Positions 7,536 through 14,562 are shown, numbered from the stretch's first letter. The stretch: 15,290 bases of DNA from Pseudomonadota bacterium (GCA_018661145.1 JABJIU010000057.1:1-15290); one strand, 5' to 3'. A program made the numbers and translations. Notes: generated by a model from the letters alone, not told the origin.

Positions 7536-8572
7536 AGAGGCGCGGCCTTAGCCAACGAAACCCTGGAGGCTTCGAGATCGTGTCGGATGTGCCCGACCAA
7601 GTCCTTTTGGGCTGCCAACCTTGCGGTGTCGATGGCGTGAGAAAAGGCGAGGCCGTCAACGTTGCCATGACTTTTTACGACAGTGCCGTTTAATCCGAGC
7701 AAGACAGCCCCGTTATAAGTTCGGTGATCGAAGCGGTTTTTAAAGGACCTTAGGACGGGCGCAGCGATCAAGGCCGCAATTCGGGTCAGGAGTCCTCGGC
7801 CGAATTCCTCCCGGATCACCTGGATAAGCATCTGGGCAAGTCCTTCACTGGTTTTGAGGGCAATGTTCCCTGCAAAACCGTCAGTGACAACGAGTTGGAC
7901 ACTGCCATTGAATATGTCATTCCCCTCCACGTAACCAACATAATTGACGCCGCTTTCTTTCAGCAATTCATTGGCCGACTTAATCACTTCGCTTCCTTTA
8001 ATTTCTTCGCTGCCAACATTGAGGAGCCCGACAGAGGGGTGGTCGATGCCTTCTAGGGTCCGGACCATGCTCTCACCCATGAGAGCAAACTGCATGAGAA
8101 GCTCTGCGGCACTGTCGATGTTGGCCCCAAGATCAAGCATGTATACGTGACCGTGTGTTCTAGGCAACGTCGAGATGATTGCCGGCCGGTCGATTTCGGA
8201 GAGCGTCTTGAGAACAAACCGCGCTGTGGCGACTAAGGCCCCAGTGTTCCCCGCGCTCACGCAGGCGTCTACTTCTCCCGAGCCAAGTAGGTTCAGGGCC
8301 ACGCGCATAGAGGAATCCTTTTTAAAGCGCAGAGCGGATGCCGGGGACTCGTGCATGCCCACGGATTCTGAAGAATGAACAATATCGACTCGGTCCGAAT
8401 CCACTACAGATTTCAATGCAGTGCGGATTTGCGGCTCGTCACCTACTAGAGTACAGGATAAGTCCGGGTGTCGATTGAGGGCCAGACAAACACCGCTTGC
8501 GGTGACATCAATCCCCTGATCGCCCCCCATCATATCGATGGAGAGCCGGAGTGATTCGTTAGGGTGAGCCAC
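7532..8572 (-). CDS. plsX: Phosphate acyltransferase PlsX
   Basis: Converts acyl-ACP and inorganic phosphate to acyl-phosphate, the donor used by PlsY in phosphatidic acid synthesis. It is a soluble, peripherally membrane-associated enzyme. The 346 residues are typical. Recognisable blocks are DMMGGDQG near residue 13, CVSAGNTGALV at 104-113, LDLGANID at 146-153, VTDGFAGNIALKTSEG at 229-244 and LNGTVVKSHG at 294-303. The start is GTG at 8572, chosen because the first beta strand before MMGGD is needed and no upstream alternative exists. The ribosome site is poor: a GAGG lies 16 nt away, inside a small hairpin. The gene lies 45 bp after rpmF and overlaps fabH by 4 bp. Confidence 0.95.
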   Translation of the reverse strand: MAHPNESLRLSIDMMGGDQGIDVTASGVCLALNRHPDLSCTLVGDEPQIRTALKSVVDSDRVDIVHSSESVGMHESPASALRFKKDSSMRVALNLLGSGEVDACVSAGNTGALVATARFVLKTLSEIDRPAIISTLPRTHGHVYMLDLGANIDSAAELLMQFALMGESMVRTLEGIDHPSVGLLNVGSEEIKGSEVIKSANELLKESGVNYVGYVEGNDIFNGSVQLVVTDGFAGNIALKTSEGLAQMLIQVIREEFGRGLLTRIAALIAAPVLRSFKNRFDHRTYNGAVLLGLNGTVVKSHGNVDGLAFSHAIDTARLAAQKDLVGHIRHDLEASRVSLAKAAPL

Positions 8573-8588
8573 GCTTTCTAGGCAGAAA

Positions 8589-8619
8589 CCTCAATAGAGG
8601 CGCTCAGCCGAGAGCGGCT
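8589..8619 (-). repeat. Two small tandem hairpins between rpmF and plsX
   Basis: The stop codon of rpmF lies in a hairpin with five paired bases and a four-base loop (8606-8619, AGCCG/CGGCT). A second one follows at 8589-8600 (CCTC/GAGG, loop of four), then TTTCT. They are too weak to be called a terminator. They could be a processing or attenuation point between a very abundant ribosomal protein and an enzyme, or could be chance. Confidence 0.35.
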
Positions 8620-8803
8620 AGGTTTCTGACTCTCGATCCTGGATGACCTTGCGCCCGCGGTAGTAGCCGTCCGCGGTGACGTGGTGCCGTTGGTGCAGTT
8701 CGCCGGTGACGGAGTCAGTGGATAAGCTAACTTGGTCCAGACCATCATGAGAGCGGCGCATTCCGCGCTTCGAAGGGGTTTTTCTGTTTTTCTGTACGGC
8801 CAT
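8618..8803 (-). CDS. rpmF: 50S ribosomal protein L32
   Basis: A 61-residue basic protein that is almost a copy of the E. coli L32 pattern: MAVQKNRKTPSKRGMRRSHD at the N-terminus, then HHVTADGYYRGRKVI at 40-54. It lacks the CxxC zinc-ribbon cysteines of some L32 forms, so it is the zinc-free type. It starts with ATG, with only a GAG-like ribosome site. It leads the minus-strand operon, and plsX follows after 45 bp, as in E. coli. The upstream gene yceD, usually cotranscribed with it, is missing. The C-terminal tail (QDRESET) is a few residues longer than in E. coli. Confidence 0.97.
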   Translation of the reverse strand: MAVQKNRKTPSKRGMRRSHDGLDQVSLSTDSVTGELHQRHHVTADGYYRGRKVIQDRESET

Positions 8804-8935
8804 GTTTTTTCTCTTGAGTTCGAAAAATTGAGCAACCCGGCCTAAAATAGCCGTACGCCTTAATTCGAGAAAGGGATCGGTAGAAGCCGAAGGCTTCGAT
8901 CGCGACCGGATAATTTTAATGGTTTTAGTGATTTG
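8804..8935. promoter_or_regulatory. Divergent promoter region between rpmF and yceF/maf
   Basis: This 132-bp gap must hold the promoter for the rpmF-plsX-fab run and that for the divergent maf gene. On the minus strand TATTTT (about 55 bp before rpmF) is a possible -10 box with a weak -35 (TTTCTC) 17 bp upstream. A hairpin GAAGCC-GAA-GGCTTC lies at 8883-8897. On the plus strand the AT-rich GGATAATTTTAAT could serve maf. No element is strong. Confidence 0.4.
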
Positions 8936-9541
8936 ATGTCAAAAATCAAGCCTGATCCTCCCCTGATTCTGGCGTCTACGTCGTCGTTTCGACGAGAGCT
9001 CCTTTCAAGACTCGGACTCGAATTTGAAGTAACACCGCCCGGAGTGGATGAAGTCGCCCGTTTGGGGGAAAGTGCACGGGATCTAGCGTTACGGTTATCC
9101 GGGGAAAAAGCGAACGCCGTTGCAGCGGACATTGGTGATGGACTTGTTATCGGATCTGATCAGGTCGCAGTGCTGGGAGAAGAGATTCTGGGCAAGCCGC
9201 TTGACCGCCCCGACGCCATCCGCCAACTCACGATATCGTCTGGGCGGGAAATGGAGTTGTATACGGGCTTGACTCTTATCAATGCGGCCTCTGGCACCGT
9301 GCAGCAGGATGTAATTACGTATCGGGTGAAATACCGGGATCTGACCCGTGATCAAATCGAGCATTATCTGGATCTTGATGCGCCGTTCGGATGCTGTGGA
9401 AGCCTCCGGGCAGAAAGCCTTGGGATTGCGTTGCTTCTGGAACTAAGCGGTCCCGATCCGAGTGCACTCATCGGTTTGCCCTTGATTTCCCTTGTCCAGA
9501 TGCTCGAGCGTGAAGGTATTGATGTTCTGGCACGCAGATAA
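8936..9541 (+). CDS. yceF: Maf-family nucleotide pyrophosphatase, YceF type (m7GTP)
   Basis: A house-cleaning pyrophosphatase. YceF-type members hydrolyse 7-methyl-GTP to the monophosphate. The 201-residue product shows LILASTSSFRRELL at 10-23, VDEVAR at 37-42, the catalytic Asp75 in VIGSDQVAVLGEEILGKPL, and CCGSLRAESLGI at 153-163, followed by LIGLPLISLVQML at 178-190. This matches E. coli YceF better than the YhdE type. The start is ATG at 8936; a TTG directly before it (8933) is possible but adds only one residue. I see no clear ribosome site. The gene is divergent from rpmF, as in E. coli and Pseudomonas, but yceD is absent between them. Its TAA stop abuts the sppA stop on the other strand. 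Confidence 0.93.
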   Translation: MSKIKPDPPLILASTSSFRRELLSRLGLEFEVTPPGVDEVARLGESARDLALRLSGEKANAVAADIGDGLVIGSDQVAVLGEEILGKPLDRPDAIRQLTISSGREMELYTGLTLINAASGTVQQDVITYRVKYRDLTRDQIEHYLDLDAPFGCCGSLRAESLGIALLLELSGPDPSALIGLPLISLVQMLEREGIDVLARR

Positions 9542-10510
9542 TCAGCGTACTGTGAAATCTGAAACGCCCATCGTCCTGACAATACTGACGCCAAGCTTTT
9601 CCAACAAAACCGAGCCCCAGTCTGGTTGAATTGAAAAATCAACGATAGTTGGCGCATCTAGGACTTCGCGGGCGACTTCCGTCAGTGACGCGGTGCTATC
9701 GGCTAAACCCAACTGCACCGCCTCCCGACCACTCCACACCCGTCCAGAGAACAGTTCGGGGCCTGCCTGGAGCCGGGACCCGCGCCCCTCTTCCACCGCA
9801 GCGATGAACTGAGCATGAATGTCGTCAAGGATGGACTGGAGTATCTTTTGATCTGCCAGGTCGGCAGGAGAAAACGGATCAAGCATGCCCTTATGATCGC
9901 CGGCAGTAACTAGTCGCCGCTCAATACCAAGTTTGCCAAGTGTTTCGACGAAACCAAAACCACTGGAGACTACGCCAATCGAACCCACGATGCTGGCGGG
10001 ATCCACAAAGATTTCATCGGCAGCGGCGGCGATGTAGTAAGCCCCTGATGCACCGATATCAGAAATAACGGCGAGTAGGGGCTTGTCAGGATGTGTCCGT
10101 TTAAGTTCACGGAGCGCGCGGTACAGTTGACCGGACTGAACAGGGCTTCCCCCAGGGCTGTTGATGAGCGCGACGACACCCTTCGCGCCATCCGCGTTAA
10201 AAGCATCCGAGAAACTCGACTCGAGGTCTCGTGCCATGTTGTTCTGATCGAGGCCGATAAGCCCGGAGATCTCAACGACAGCGGTGAACCGGGCTGGGTG
10301 AGCTGGTGGAGAAAGCCAAATCCACCCCGTCGCGCTACCGAAAAAGACAAGCACCAGCAGTAGAGTCAAGAGACGAAACCGTCGCCGACGTCTACGATCC
10401 GTTCGATATTCAAGCGCTAGCGCCTCCACGAGGCGCTCGAGGTCGGTGCGATCCGATGCGTGGGACTGCGAAGTTGAGGTCACTTCCGATGGTCGAGTGT
10501 CGTAAGTCAA
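9542..10510 (-). CDS. sppA: S49 family signal peptide peptidase
   Basis: A membrane-anchored serine protease of family S49 that degrades signal peptides and other membrane peptides. I place the start at a TTG at 10510, because AGGA lies 7 nt upstream at 10518-10521; an earlier TTG at 10540 has no such site. The product has 322 residues, the short (single-domain) SppA form rather than the 618-residue E. coli form. Seen: an N-terminal cytoplasmic stretch ending in a run of arginines (39-45), one membrane segment at about 46-67, NSPGGSPV at 117-124, the nucleophile Ser155 in DIGASGAYYIAA and the general base Lys207 in TAGDHKGMLDPF. The catalytic domain would lie in the periplasm. It begins 13 bp after the Rieske gene and ends against maf. 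In Pseudomonas a similar peptidase occupies this place. Confidence 0.9.
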   Translation of the reverse strand: MTYDTRPSEVTSTSQSHASDRTDLERLVEALALEYRTDRRRRRRFRLLTLLLVLVFFGSATGWIWLSPPAHPARFTAVVEISGLIGLDQNNMARDLESSFSDAFNADGAKGVVALINSPGGSPVQSGQLYRALRELKRTHPDKPLLAVISDIGASGAYYIAAAADEIFVDPASIVGSIGVVSSGFGFVETLGKLGIERRLVTAGDHKGMLDPFSPADLADQKILQSILDDIHAQFIAAVEEGRGSRLQAGPELFSGRVWSGREAVQLGLADSTASLTEVAREVLDAPTIVDFSIQPDWGSVLLEKLGVSIVRTMGVSDFTVR

Positions 10511-10521
10511 ATGGCTGTCCT
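10508..10521 (-). promoter_or_regulatory. Ribosome binding site deciding the sppA TTG start
   Basis: AGGA at 10518-10521, seven bases, then TTG at 10508-10510. The Rieske gene stop is only 3 bp upstream of the site. This makes the shorter TTG start better supported than the one at 10540. Confidence 0.55.
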
Positions 10522-10523
10522 GA

Positions 10524-10922
10524 TCATGGATTGGTTTCAATACCGAGCGACTGGGTAGGGTAGCGAGTATCCACTAGATAAATACCTCCCGCTTCCTCGA
10601 TGATTGCGAGAACCGTCAGTCCAACCCCGTTACACGGGCCGCTCTGGCAGGCTCCGGTCTTCGGGTCATAGTGTGCCCCGTGGGTAGCGCAGATCAACCA
10701 TCTTGATTCCAGATCAAAAAACTCGCCGGGTGACCAGTCCAACTCCAGGTCCCGGTGTCCGCAGCGATTGATAAATGCCGCCACGCCGTCCCTATGTCGA
10801 ACAACAAACGCGGGAAGCACTTCCCCGCCAGCATGGACTTTAAACCGCACACCAATGCCGCCTTGCTTGAGCGAATGTGAGGCGCACAAGTAAGTTCTTA
10901 CGTTGCTTTTAGATGGACTCAT
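10524..10922 (-). CDS. Rieske [2Fe-2S] ferredoxin-like protein
   Basis: A 132-residue single-domain Rieske protein without a signal peptide or membrane segment, so probably cytosolic. The cluster ligands are Cys54 and His56 (RCGHRDLELDW), then Cys78 and His81 (CATHGAHYDPKTG). The disulfide cysteines found in high-potential cytochrome bc1 Rieske proteins are absent, so it looks like the low-potential, ferredoxin type used by oxygenases and some reductases. Two further cysteines (C92, C97 in ACQSGPC) fit the usual loop after the second ligand pair. It starts with ATG, overlaps the end of rluC by 14 bp, and precedes sppA by 13 bp, so it is part of that operon. No partner oxygenase is in the window. 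In Pseudomonas this region carries an HAD phosphatase. The physiological partner is unknown. Confidence 0.85.
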   Translation of the reverse strand: MSPSKSNVRTYLCASHSLKQGGIGVRFKVHAGGEVLPAFVVRHRDGVAAFINRCGHRDLELDWSPGEFFDLESRWLICATHGAHYDPKTGACQSGPCNGVGLTVLAIIEEAGGIYLVDTRYPTQSLGIETNP

Positions 10923-11895
10923 TATCGGACCGTAATCTCAGATTGGCCAATACCGACATTAGGTCGTCGGGTACGGGTGACTGTACATCCACTGTCTTGC
11001 CGGTGCGAGGATGACAAAAGCGAATCCGCGAAGCATGCAAAAACTGTCGACGGAGCCCAAATTTTCGAAGGTGACGGTTCTGATCGCGCGCACCATAGAT
11101 CTTATCCCCGGCGACGGGCAAACCGGCAGCGTGGGCGTGCGCCCTAATTTGGTGCAGACGCCCCGTCATTAATTCGACGTGCATTAGAGAATAATCCTTC
11201 AAAAGTTCCAACGGCGTAAAGACGCTTCGAGCTTCACGACCATTTGAGGTCACTCTGGAACGCTTCTCACCACTGCGTCCACGCACCGTCTCCAGGCGCT
11301 GGGAGAGCGTCCGTTGCTCGCCCTGCCAACGGCCGGCAAGAAGCGCCTGGTAGGATTTTTTAATCCCGGACTGTGAATCAACCTGTCGGAGTCGAGTATG
11401 CATCTGCCGGAGGGCTTCCATGTTCTTCGCGAGCATCAGAATTCCGGACGTCTCCTTATCGAGTCGGTGAACGAGCTCCAGAAAACCTGAAGTGGTCAGT
11501 CGAAGTTGCTCAATCACGCTGACATGCTGGCCGGTACCTCCATGGACAGCTATTCCCGAAGGCTTGTCAATGATCAAGAGATCGCGATCCTCAAAAAGGA
11601 AATTGGGTTGAAAACTAGGATCCCGGTTTTCACCGGACGAATTTGCTGAGTTGGAGAGCCTTAGCGGCGGAATCCGAACCTTATCCCCGCTACTGATTCG
11701 GGTAGACGGACGTGAGCGTCCCCCATTGACCCGCACCTGGCCATCGCGCACGATGCGGTATATGTGACTCTTGGGAACACCTTTGAGTTCCCGAATTAGG
11801 AAGTTATCCAGCCGTTGGCCTGCCTCAGCATCACAGACCAGGTGAGTGCGAACCTTGGGTTTCTCCGGTATGTCCAAAAGATTAGATTGAATCAA
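10909..11895 (-). CDS. rluC: 23S rRNA pseudouridine synthase RluC
   Basis: Converts uridines 955, 2504 and 2580 of 23S rRNA (E. coli numbering) to pseudouridine. The 328-residue protein has an N-terminal S4 RNA-binding domain at about 28-75 (QRLDNFLIRELKGVPKSHIY) followed by the RluA-type catalytic domain. The catalytic aspartate is Asp146 in ELVHRLDKETSG. KPSGIAVHGG at 111-120 and TGRLHQIRAHA at 244-254 are family motifs. The start is TTG at 11895; another TTG at 11877 is the alternative, and neither has a good ribosome site. The gene overlaps the Rieske gene by 14 bp and diverges from rne, as in Pseudomonas and E. coli. The segment around residues 80-97 is a low-complexity linker rich in Ser and Asn. 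Confidence 0.93.
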   Translation of the reverse strand: MIQSNLLDIPEKPKVRTHLVCDAEAGQRLDNFLIRELKGVPKSHIYRIVRDGQVRVNGGRSRPSTRISSGDKVRIPPLRLSNSANSSGENRDPSFQPNFLFEDRDLLIIDKPSGIAVHGGTGQHVSVIEQLRLTTSGFLELVHRLDKETSGILMLAKNMEALRQMHTRLRQVDSQSGIKKSYQALLAGRWQGEQRTLSQRLETVRGRSGEKRSRVTSNGREARSVFTPLELLKDYSLMHVELMTGRLHQIRAHAHAAGLPVAGDKIYGARDQNRHLRKFGLRRQFLHASRIRFCHPRTGKTVDVQSPVPDDLMSVLANLRLRSDNESI

Positions 11896-11902
11896 TAAAT
11901 AT

Positions 11903-11931
11903 TTGTAAAAAAGCGTTTTTTTAGCTAGACT
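11903..11931 (+). promoter_or_regulatory. Candidate rne promoter
   Basis: TTGTAA at 11903-11908 and TAGACT at 11926-11931 are spaced 17 bp apart, each matching four of six consensus bases. Transcription would start near 11938, giving a leader of about 540 nt. Other AT-rich sites (TATAAG at 12393) lack a -35 box. The call is tentative. Confidence 0.3.
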
Positions 11932-11940
11932 GCCCTGGCC

Positions 11941-11999
11941 CTGTCGGGAAATCCGCAGACCTTTACGGTCGCGCGCTGCTGCGAGCGGCGCCGGGACAG
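11941..11999 (+). ncRNA. Predicted folded element at the 5' end of the rne leader
   Basis: CTGTC at 11941-11945 can pair with GACAG at 11995-11999. They enclose a hairpin of GACC-TTTAC-GGTC (11958-11970), extended by CGC/GCG past a bulged A, and a second GC-rich arm around 11971-11990 (CGCT/AGCG type). The fold looks like a three-way junction. It is read by eye only and could be part of the leader or an independent RNA. Confidence 0.3.
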
Positions 12000-12232
12000 T
12001 CGGAACGGGACGCCAAAAACGGTGATCCCAAGGGACCTTACCCTAAGTCGTTAAGGAGCGCATCTAGCGCGTCGAGACTGCCCCCTAAAACTAGCGCCCT
12101 GACACGGAGAGTGTGTCTAATATTTGTAAGGCACCGTGACGAACAGGACACCATCTATATGGTTTCATACGGATCGCCATCAAGGGGCACACCTTTCAAC
12201 GTGCGCACCCCGGTGGCACAGGCGATAGAAGT

Positions 12233-12253
12233 GTCTCCAGTGGTTCTGGAGAC
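12233..12253 (+). repeat. Perfect 8-bp hairpin in the rne leader
   Basis: GTCTCCAG at 12233-12240 and CTGGAGAC at 12246-12253 form a perfect stem with a five-base loop. No T-run follows, so it is not a terminator. The following bases form two more stems: ACCCC/GGGGT at 12273-12292 and CTCGC-TTCT-GCGAG at 12296-12309. The palindrome GGTGTACACC lies at 12324-12333. A row of hairpins fits an RNase E leader. Confidence 0.6.
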
Positions 12254-12401
12254 TAAAGCGAATGTCGGAGAAACCCCATAGCTGAGAGGGGTGACCTCGC
12301 TTCTGCGAGAGGTTAGACACTAAGGTGTACACCCTCCCCTCCTGTTGTTCGTCCATTCCGTGTCGAAGGCGTGTCTGCGTCTCTCGAAGAGCTATAAGAA
12401 T

Positions 12402-12437
12402 AATCAGTCGGTTACAAGCGTGGACTGAGTCCTGATT
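12402..12437 (+). repeat. Composite stem just upstream of rne
   Basis: AATCA at 12402-12406 pairs with TGATT at 12433-12437, and inside it GGAC-TGA-GTCC (12422-12432) forms a hairpin directly stacked on that stem. The structure ends about 43 nt before the rne start codon. It could affect ribosome access or RNase E binding. Confidence 0.4.
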
Positions 12438-12480
12438 GGGACATCCCACGAGACTGGATCCGACTCACACGGAAAACATA

Positions 12481-14562
12481 ATGAAAAGAATGCTTTTTAA
12501 TGCAACCCACGCGGAAGAACTGCGGGTTGCCATCGTCGATGGGCAGAAGCTGTTGGATCTTGATATCGAGTCCTCGAGCAATGCCCAGCGTAAAGGAAAT
12601 ATCTACCAGGGACGGATTACCCGCGTAGAAGCGAGCCTTGAGGCAGCGTTCGTCGATTACGGGGCTGAGCGCCAAGGATTCCTGCCTCTCAAAGAGATTA
12701 GCCGTTCGCAGTTTCGAAACTTCTCGCCCTCGACCCCAATGGCGCAAGTGCGAATTAAGGATGTGGTTGAGGAAGGGCAGGAAGTTCTGGTTCAGGTAGA
12801 AAAAGATGAACGCGGCACAAAAGGTGCGGCTCTGACTACCTTTATCAGCTTAGCAGGACGCTACCTAGTCCTGATGCCGAACAACCCAAAAGGGGGTGGC
12901 ATCTCCAGGCGGATCGACGGTGATGAGCGCGCTGACCTTCGCGACGCGATGTCCGGGCTCGAATGCCCAGCCGAACATTCGTTAATTGCCCGAACCGCTG
13001 GAATCGGTAAAAGTCCTGAAGAGCTTCAATGGGATCTCGACTACCTTCTGCAATTATGGACTGCGATTGCCAAGGCAGCGGGAAGTCAGGAACCGCCATT
13101 TCTGGTGTACCAAGAGAGTAACTTGATTGTCCGCACGCTTAGGGACCACCTCCGGGGCGATATTCAGGAAATTCTGGTTGACGAAGCCGCGGTGTTCGAT
13201 CGGGCCTCCCGCTTTATGACTCAGGTCATGCCGCAGAACGCGGCGAAACTAAAACATTATCAGGATGCCGTCCCGCTTTTCTCGCGATTCCAGATAGAGC
13301 ATCAAATTGAGAATGCATACGCTCGGTCGGTAAAACTACCATCGGGCGGAGCACTGGTGATTGATCATACTGAAGCACTCATTTCCGTCGACGTGAACTC
13401 TGCGCGCGCGACTAAAGGGTCAGATATCGAGGAAACTGCCCTTCAGACGAATTTGGAAGCCGTGGACGAACTTGCACGACAGATGCGGATCAGAGACCTT
13501 GGGGGTCTAATCGTAATTGACCTCATCGACATGACATCTGCAAGAAACAAGAAGCTGGTAGAAAACCGCCTTGACGAGGCATTGCGAAGCGACAGGGCTC
13601 GGATACAGATGGGGCATATTTCCCGTTTCGGACTTCTCGAGATGTCCCGGCAACGGTTGCGGAGTTCAATCAGCGAATCAAACTATCGGGTCTGTAGCCT
13701 ATGTGACGGGACGGGTCAGGTCCGGCACGTAACGTCGTCTGCATTGAGCTTCCTCAGAATCCTCGAAGAAGAGGCACTCAAGGAGAATACTGAGGCAGTG
13801 TTTGCCGAACTGCCGGTAGAGATTGCCACCTTTCTGCTCAACGAGAAACGCCACGAGGTGAATCAAATTGAAGCCCGATTGGGGACTCGCATAGTCCTAA
13901 TTCCCTCCCCTTCGCTCCACGGCTCGCAATCCAATATTCAGAGGTTGAAAAGTGAGGATTTGGATGGGAACGAGAACATACTTGCAAGTCACAAAATTAG
14001 GATCGTCTCGGACACAGACCATCAAGGAGAATACTCCCTAAGTCGAAGCAAGGGTCGAGCCGCGGTAAATCTGGACCAGATCGAAACGACCCCACCACCG
14101 CCCCCTCCCGCGCCCGCGCCCATCAAACCTGAACCCAGCGAGGGGGTGTTAGCGCGGATTTGGAAACGGTTGACGGGCGGTGCGGAAGAAGTCGAGCCCA
14201 AAAGCGAGCCTCGAAGGCGCGACCAACGGCCCCGGGGTCGGTCCGATACTCGACGAAGACCGCAGGGCCGACGCGATGACCGGCGTAGCGATGGGTCCCG
14301 GCAAAACCGCCGAACCGGTTCAGAGTCCGCTCGCAACCGGAATCAGAACAACCGTTCAGGAGACCAAAGTCGCTCCGAGGCACAAGGTGATTCCGGTAGA
14401 CCGCCTCAGCGGCGGTCTCGCGGCGGCAGAGGCCGTTCAGGGGGTCAACGGTCGGGCAATCGTCCAAGCTCGACAGCGCCAACCACAGACACATCAGGCG
14501 ATCGTGACACTACATCCGGAAACAGTACTCCCGGGAATGAGAAAACCGGGACGACGGGCTAG
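12481..14562 (+). CDS. rne: Ribonuclease E
   Basis: An endoribonuclease that starts most mRNA decay and matures rRNA and tRNA, and acts as a tetramer at the inner membrane. The 693-residue product starts at ATG 12481 with MKRMLFNAT, as in E. coli, with GGA 7 nt upstream. The S1 domain lies at about 36-125, the catalytic aspartates are Asp304 (VDVNSARA) and Asp347 (IVIDLIDM), and the zinc-link cysteines are C405 and C408 (RVCSLCDGTG). After about residue 530 the sequence turns into a tail. It has a run of six prolines at 538-543, then the amphipathic stretch GVLARIWKRLTGG at 555-567, which looks like a membrane-anchoring helix. A basic Arg/Gly/Ser-rich region covers about 578-662, and a Thr/Ser/Gly end follows. 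The tail is only about 160 residues, against over 500 in E. coli, so much of the degradosome scaffold is absent. RNase G is excluded by the tail and length. Confidence 0.95.
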   Translation: MKRMLFNATHAEELRVAIVDGQKLLDLDIESSSNAQRKGNIYQGRITRVEASLEAAFVDYGAERQGFLPLKEISRSQFRNFSPSTPMAQVRIKDVVEEGQEVLVQVEKDERGTKGAALTTFISLAGRYLVLMPNNPKGGGISRRIDGDERADLRDAMSGLECPAEHSLIARTAGIGKSPEELQWDLDYLLQLWTAIAKAAGSQEPPFLVYQESNLIVRTLRDHLRGDIQEILVDEAAVFDRASRFMTQVMPQNAAKLKHYQDAVPLFSRFQIEHQIENAYARSVKLPSGGALVIDHTEALISVDVNSARATKGSDIEETALQTNLEAVDELARQMRIRDLGGLIVIDLIDMTSARNKKLVENRLDEALRSDRARIQMGHISRFGLLEMSRQRLRSSISESNYRVCSLCDGTGQVRHVTSSALSFLRILEEEALKENTEAVFAELPVEIATFLLNEKRHEVNQIEARLGTRIVLIPSPSLHGSQSNIQRLKSEDLDGNENILASHKIRIVSDTDHQGEYSLSRSKGRAAVNLDQIETTPPPPPPAPAPIKPEPSEGVLARIWKRLTGGAEEVEPKSEPRRRDQRPRGRSDTRRRPQGRRDDRRSDGSRQNRRTGSESARNRNQNNRSGDQSRSEAQGDSGRPPQRRSRGGRGRSGGQRSGNRPSSTAPTTDTSGDRDTTSGNSTPGNEKTGTTG

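Larger units (their letters stand above)
11896..12480 (+). promoter_or_regulatory. Long structured leader and promoter region of rne
   Basis: A 585-bp stretch without a convincing gene, between divergent rluC and rne. It is dense in potential hairpins, several described separately, and its last 45 bases lead into the rne start codon. In E. coli the rne mRNA has a 361-nt leader whose hairpins let RNase E shorten its own message, and Pseudomonas has an unrelated leader of similar role. This stretch is longer but sits in the same place, so I infer a self-regulating leader. I did not recognise a known leader consensus. A 5' portion (about 11941-12120) may be a separate stable RNA. Confidence 0.5.

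Noticed and set aside
10511..10540. Upstream TTG start for sppA at 10540
   Set aside because: It has no ribosome site and overlaps the Rieske gene; the TTG at 10510 has AGGA at seven-base spacing.
12180..12449. 89-codon open frame on the minus strand in the rne leader
   Set aside because: Its composition is not protein-like, it has no recognisable motif, and it crosses the hairpins of the leader; it reads as chance antisense of the leader.
14022..14494. Minus-strand frames opposite the rne tail
   Set aside because: Low-complexity shadows of the Arg/Pro/Gly-rich coding region without any family similarity.
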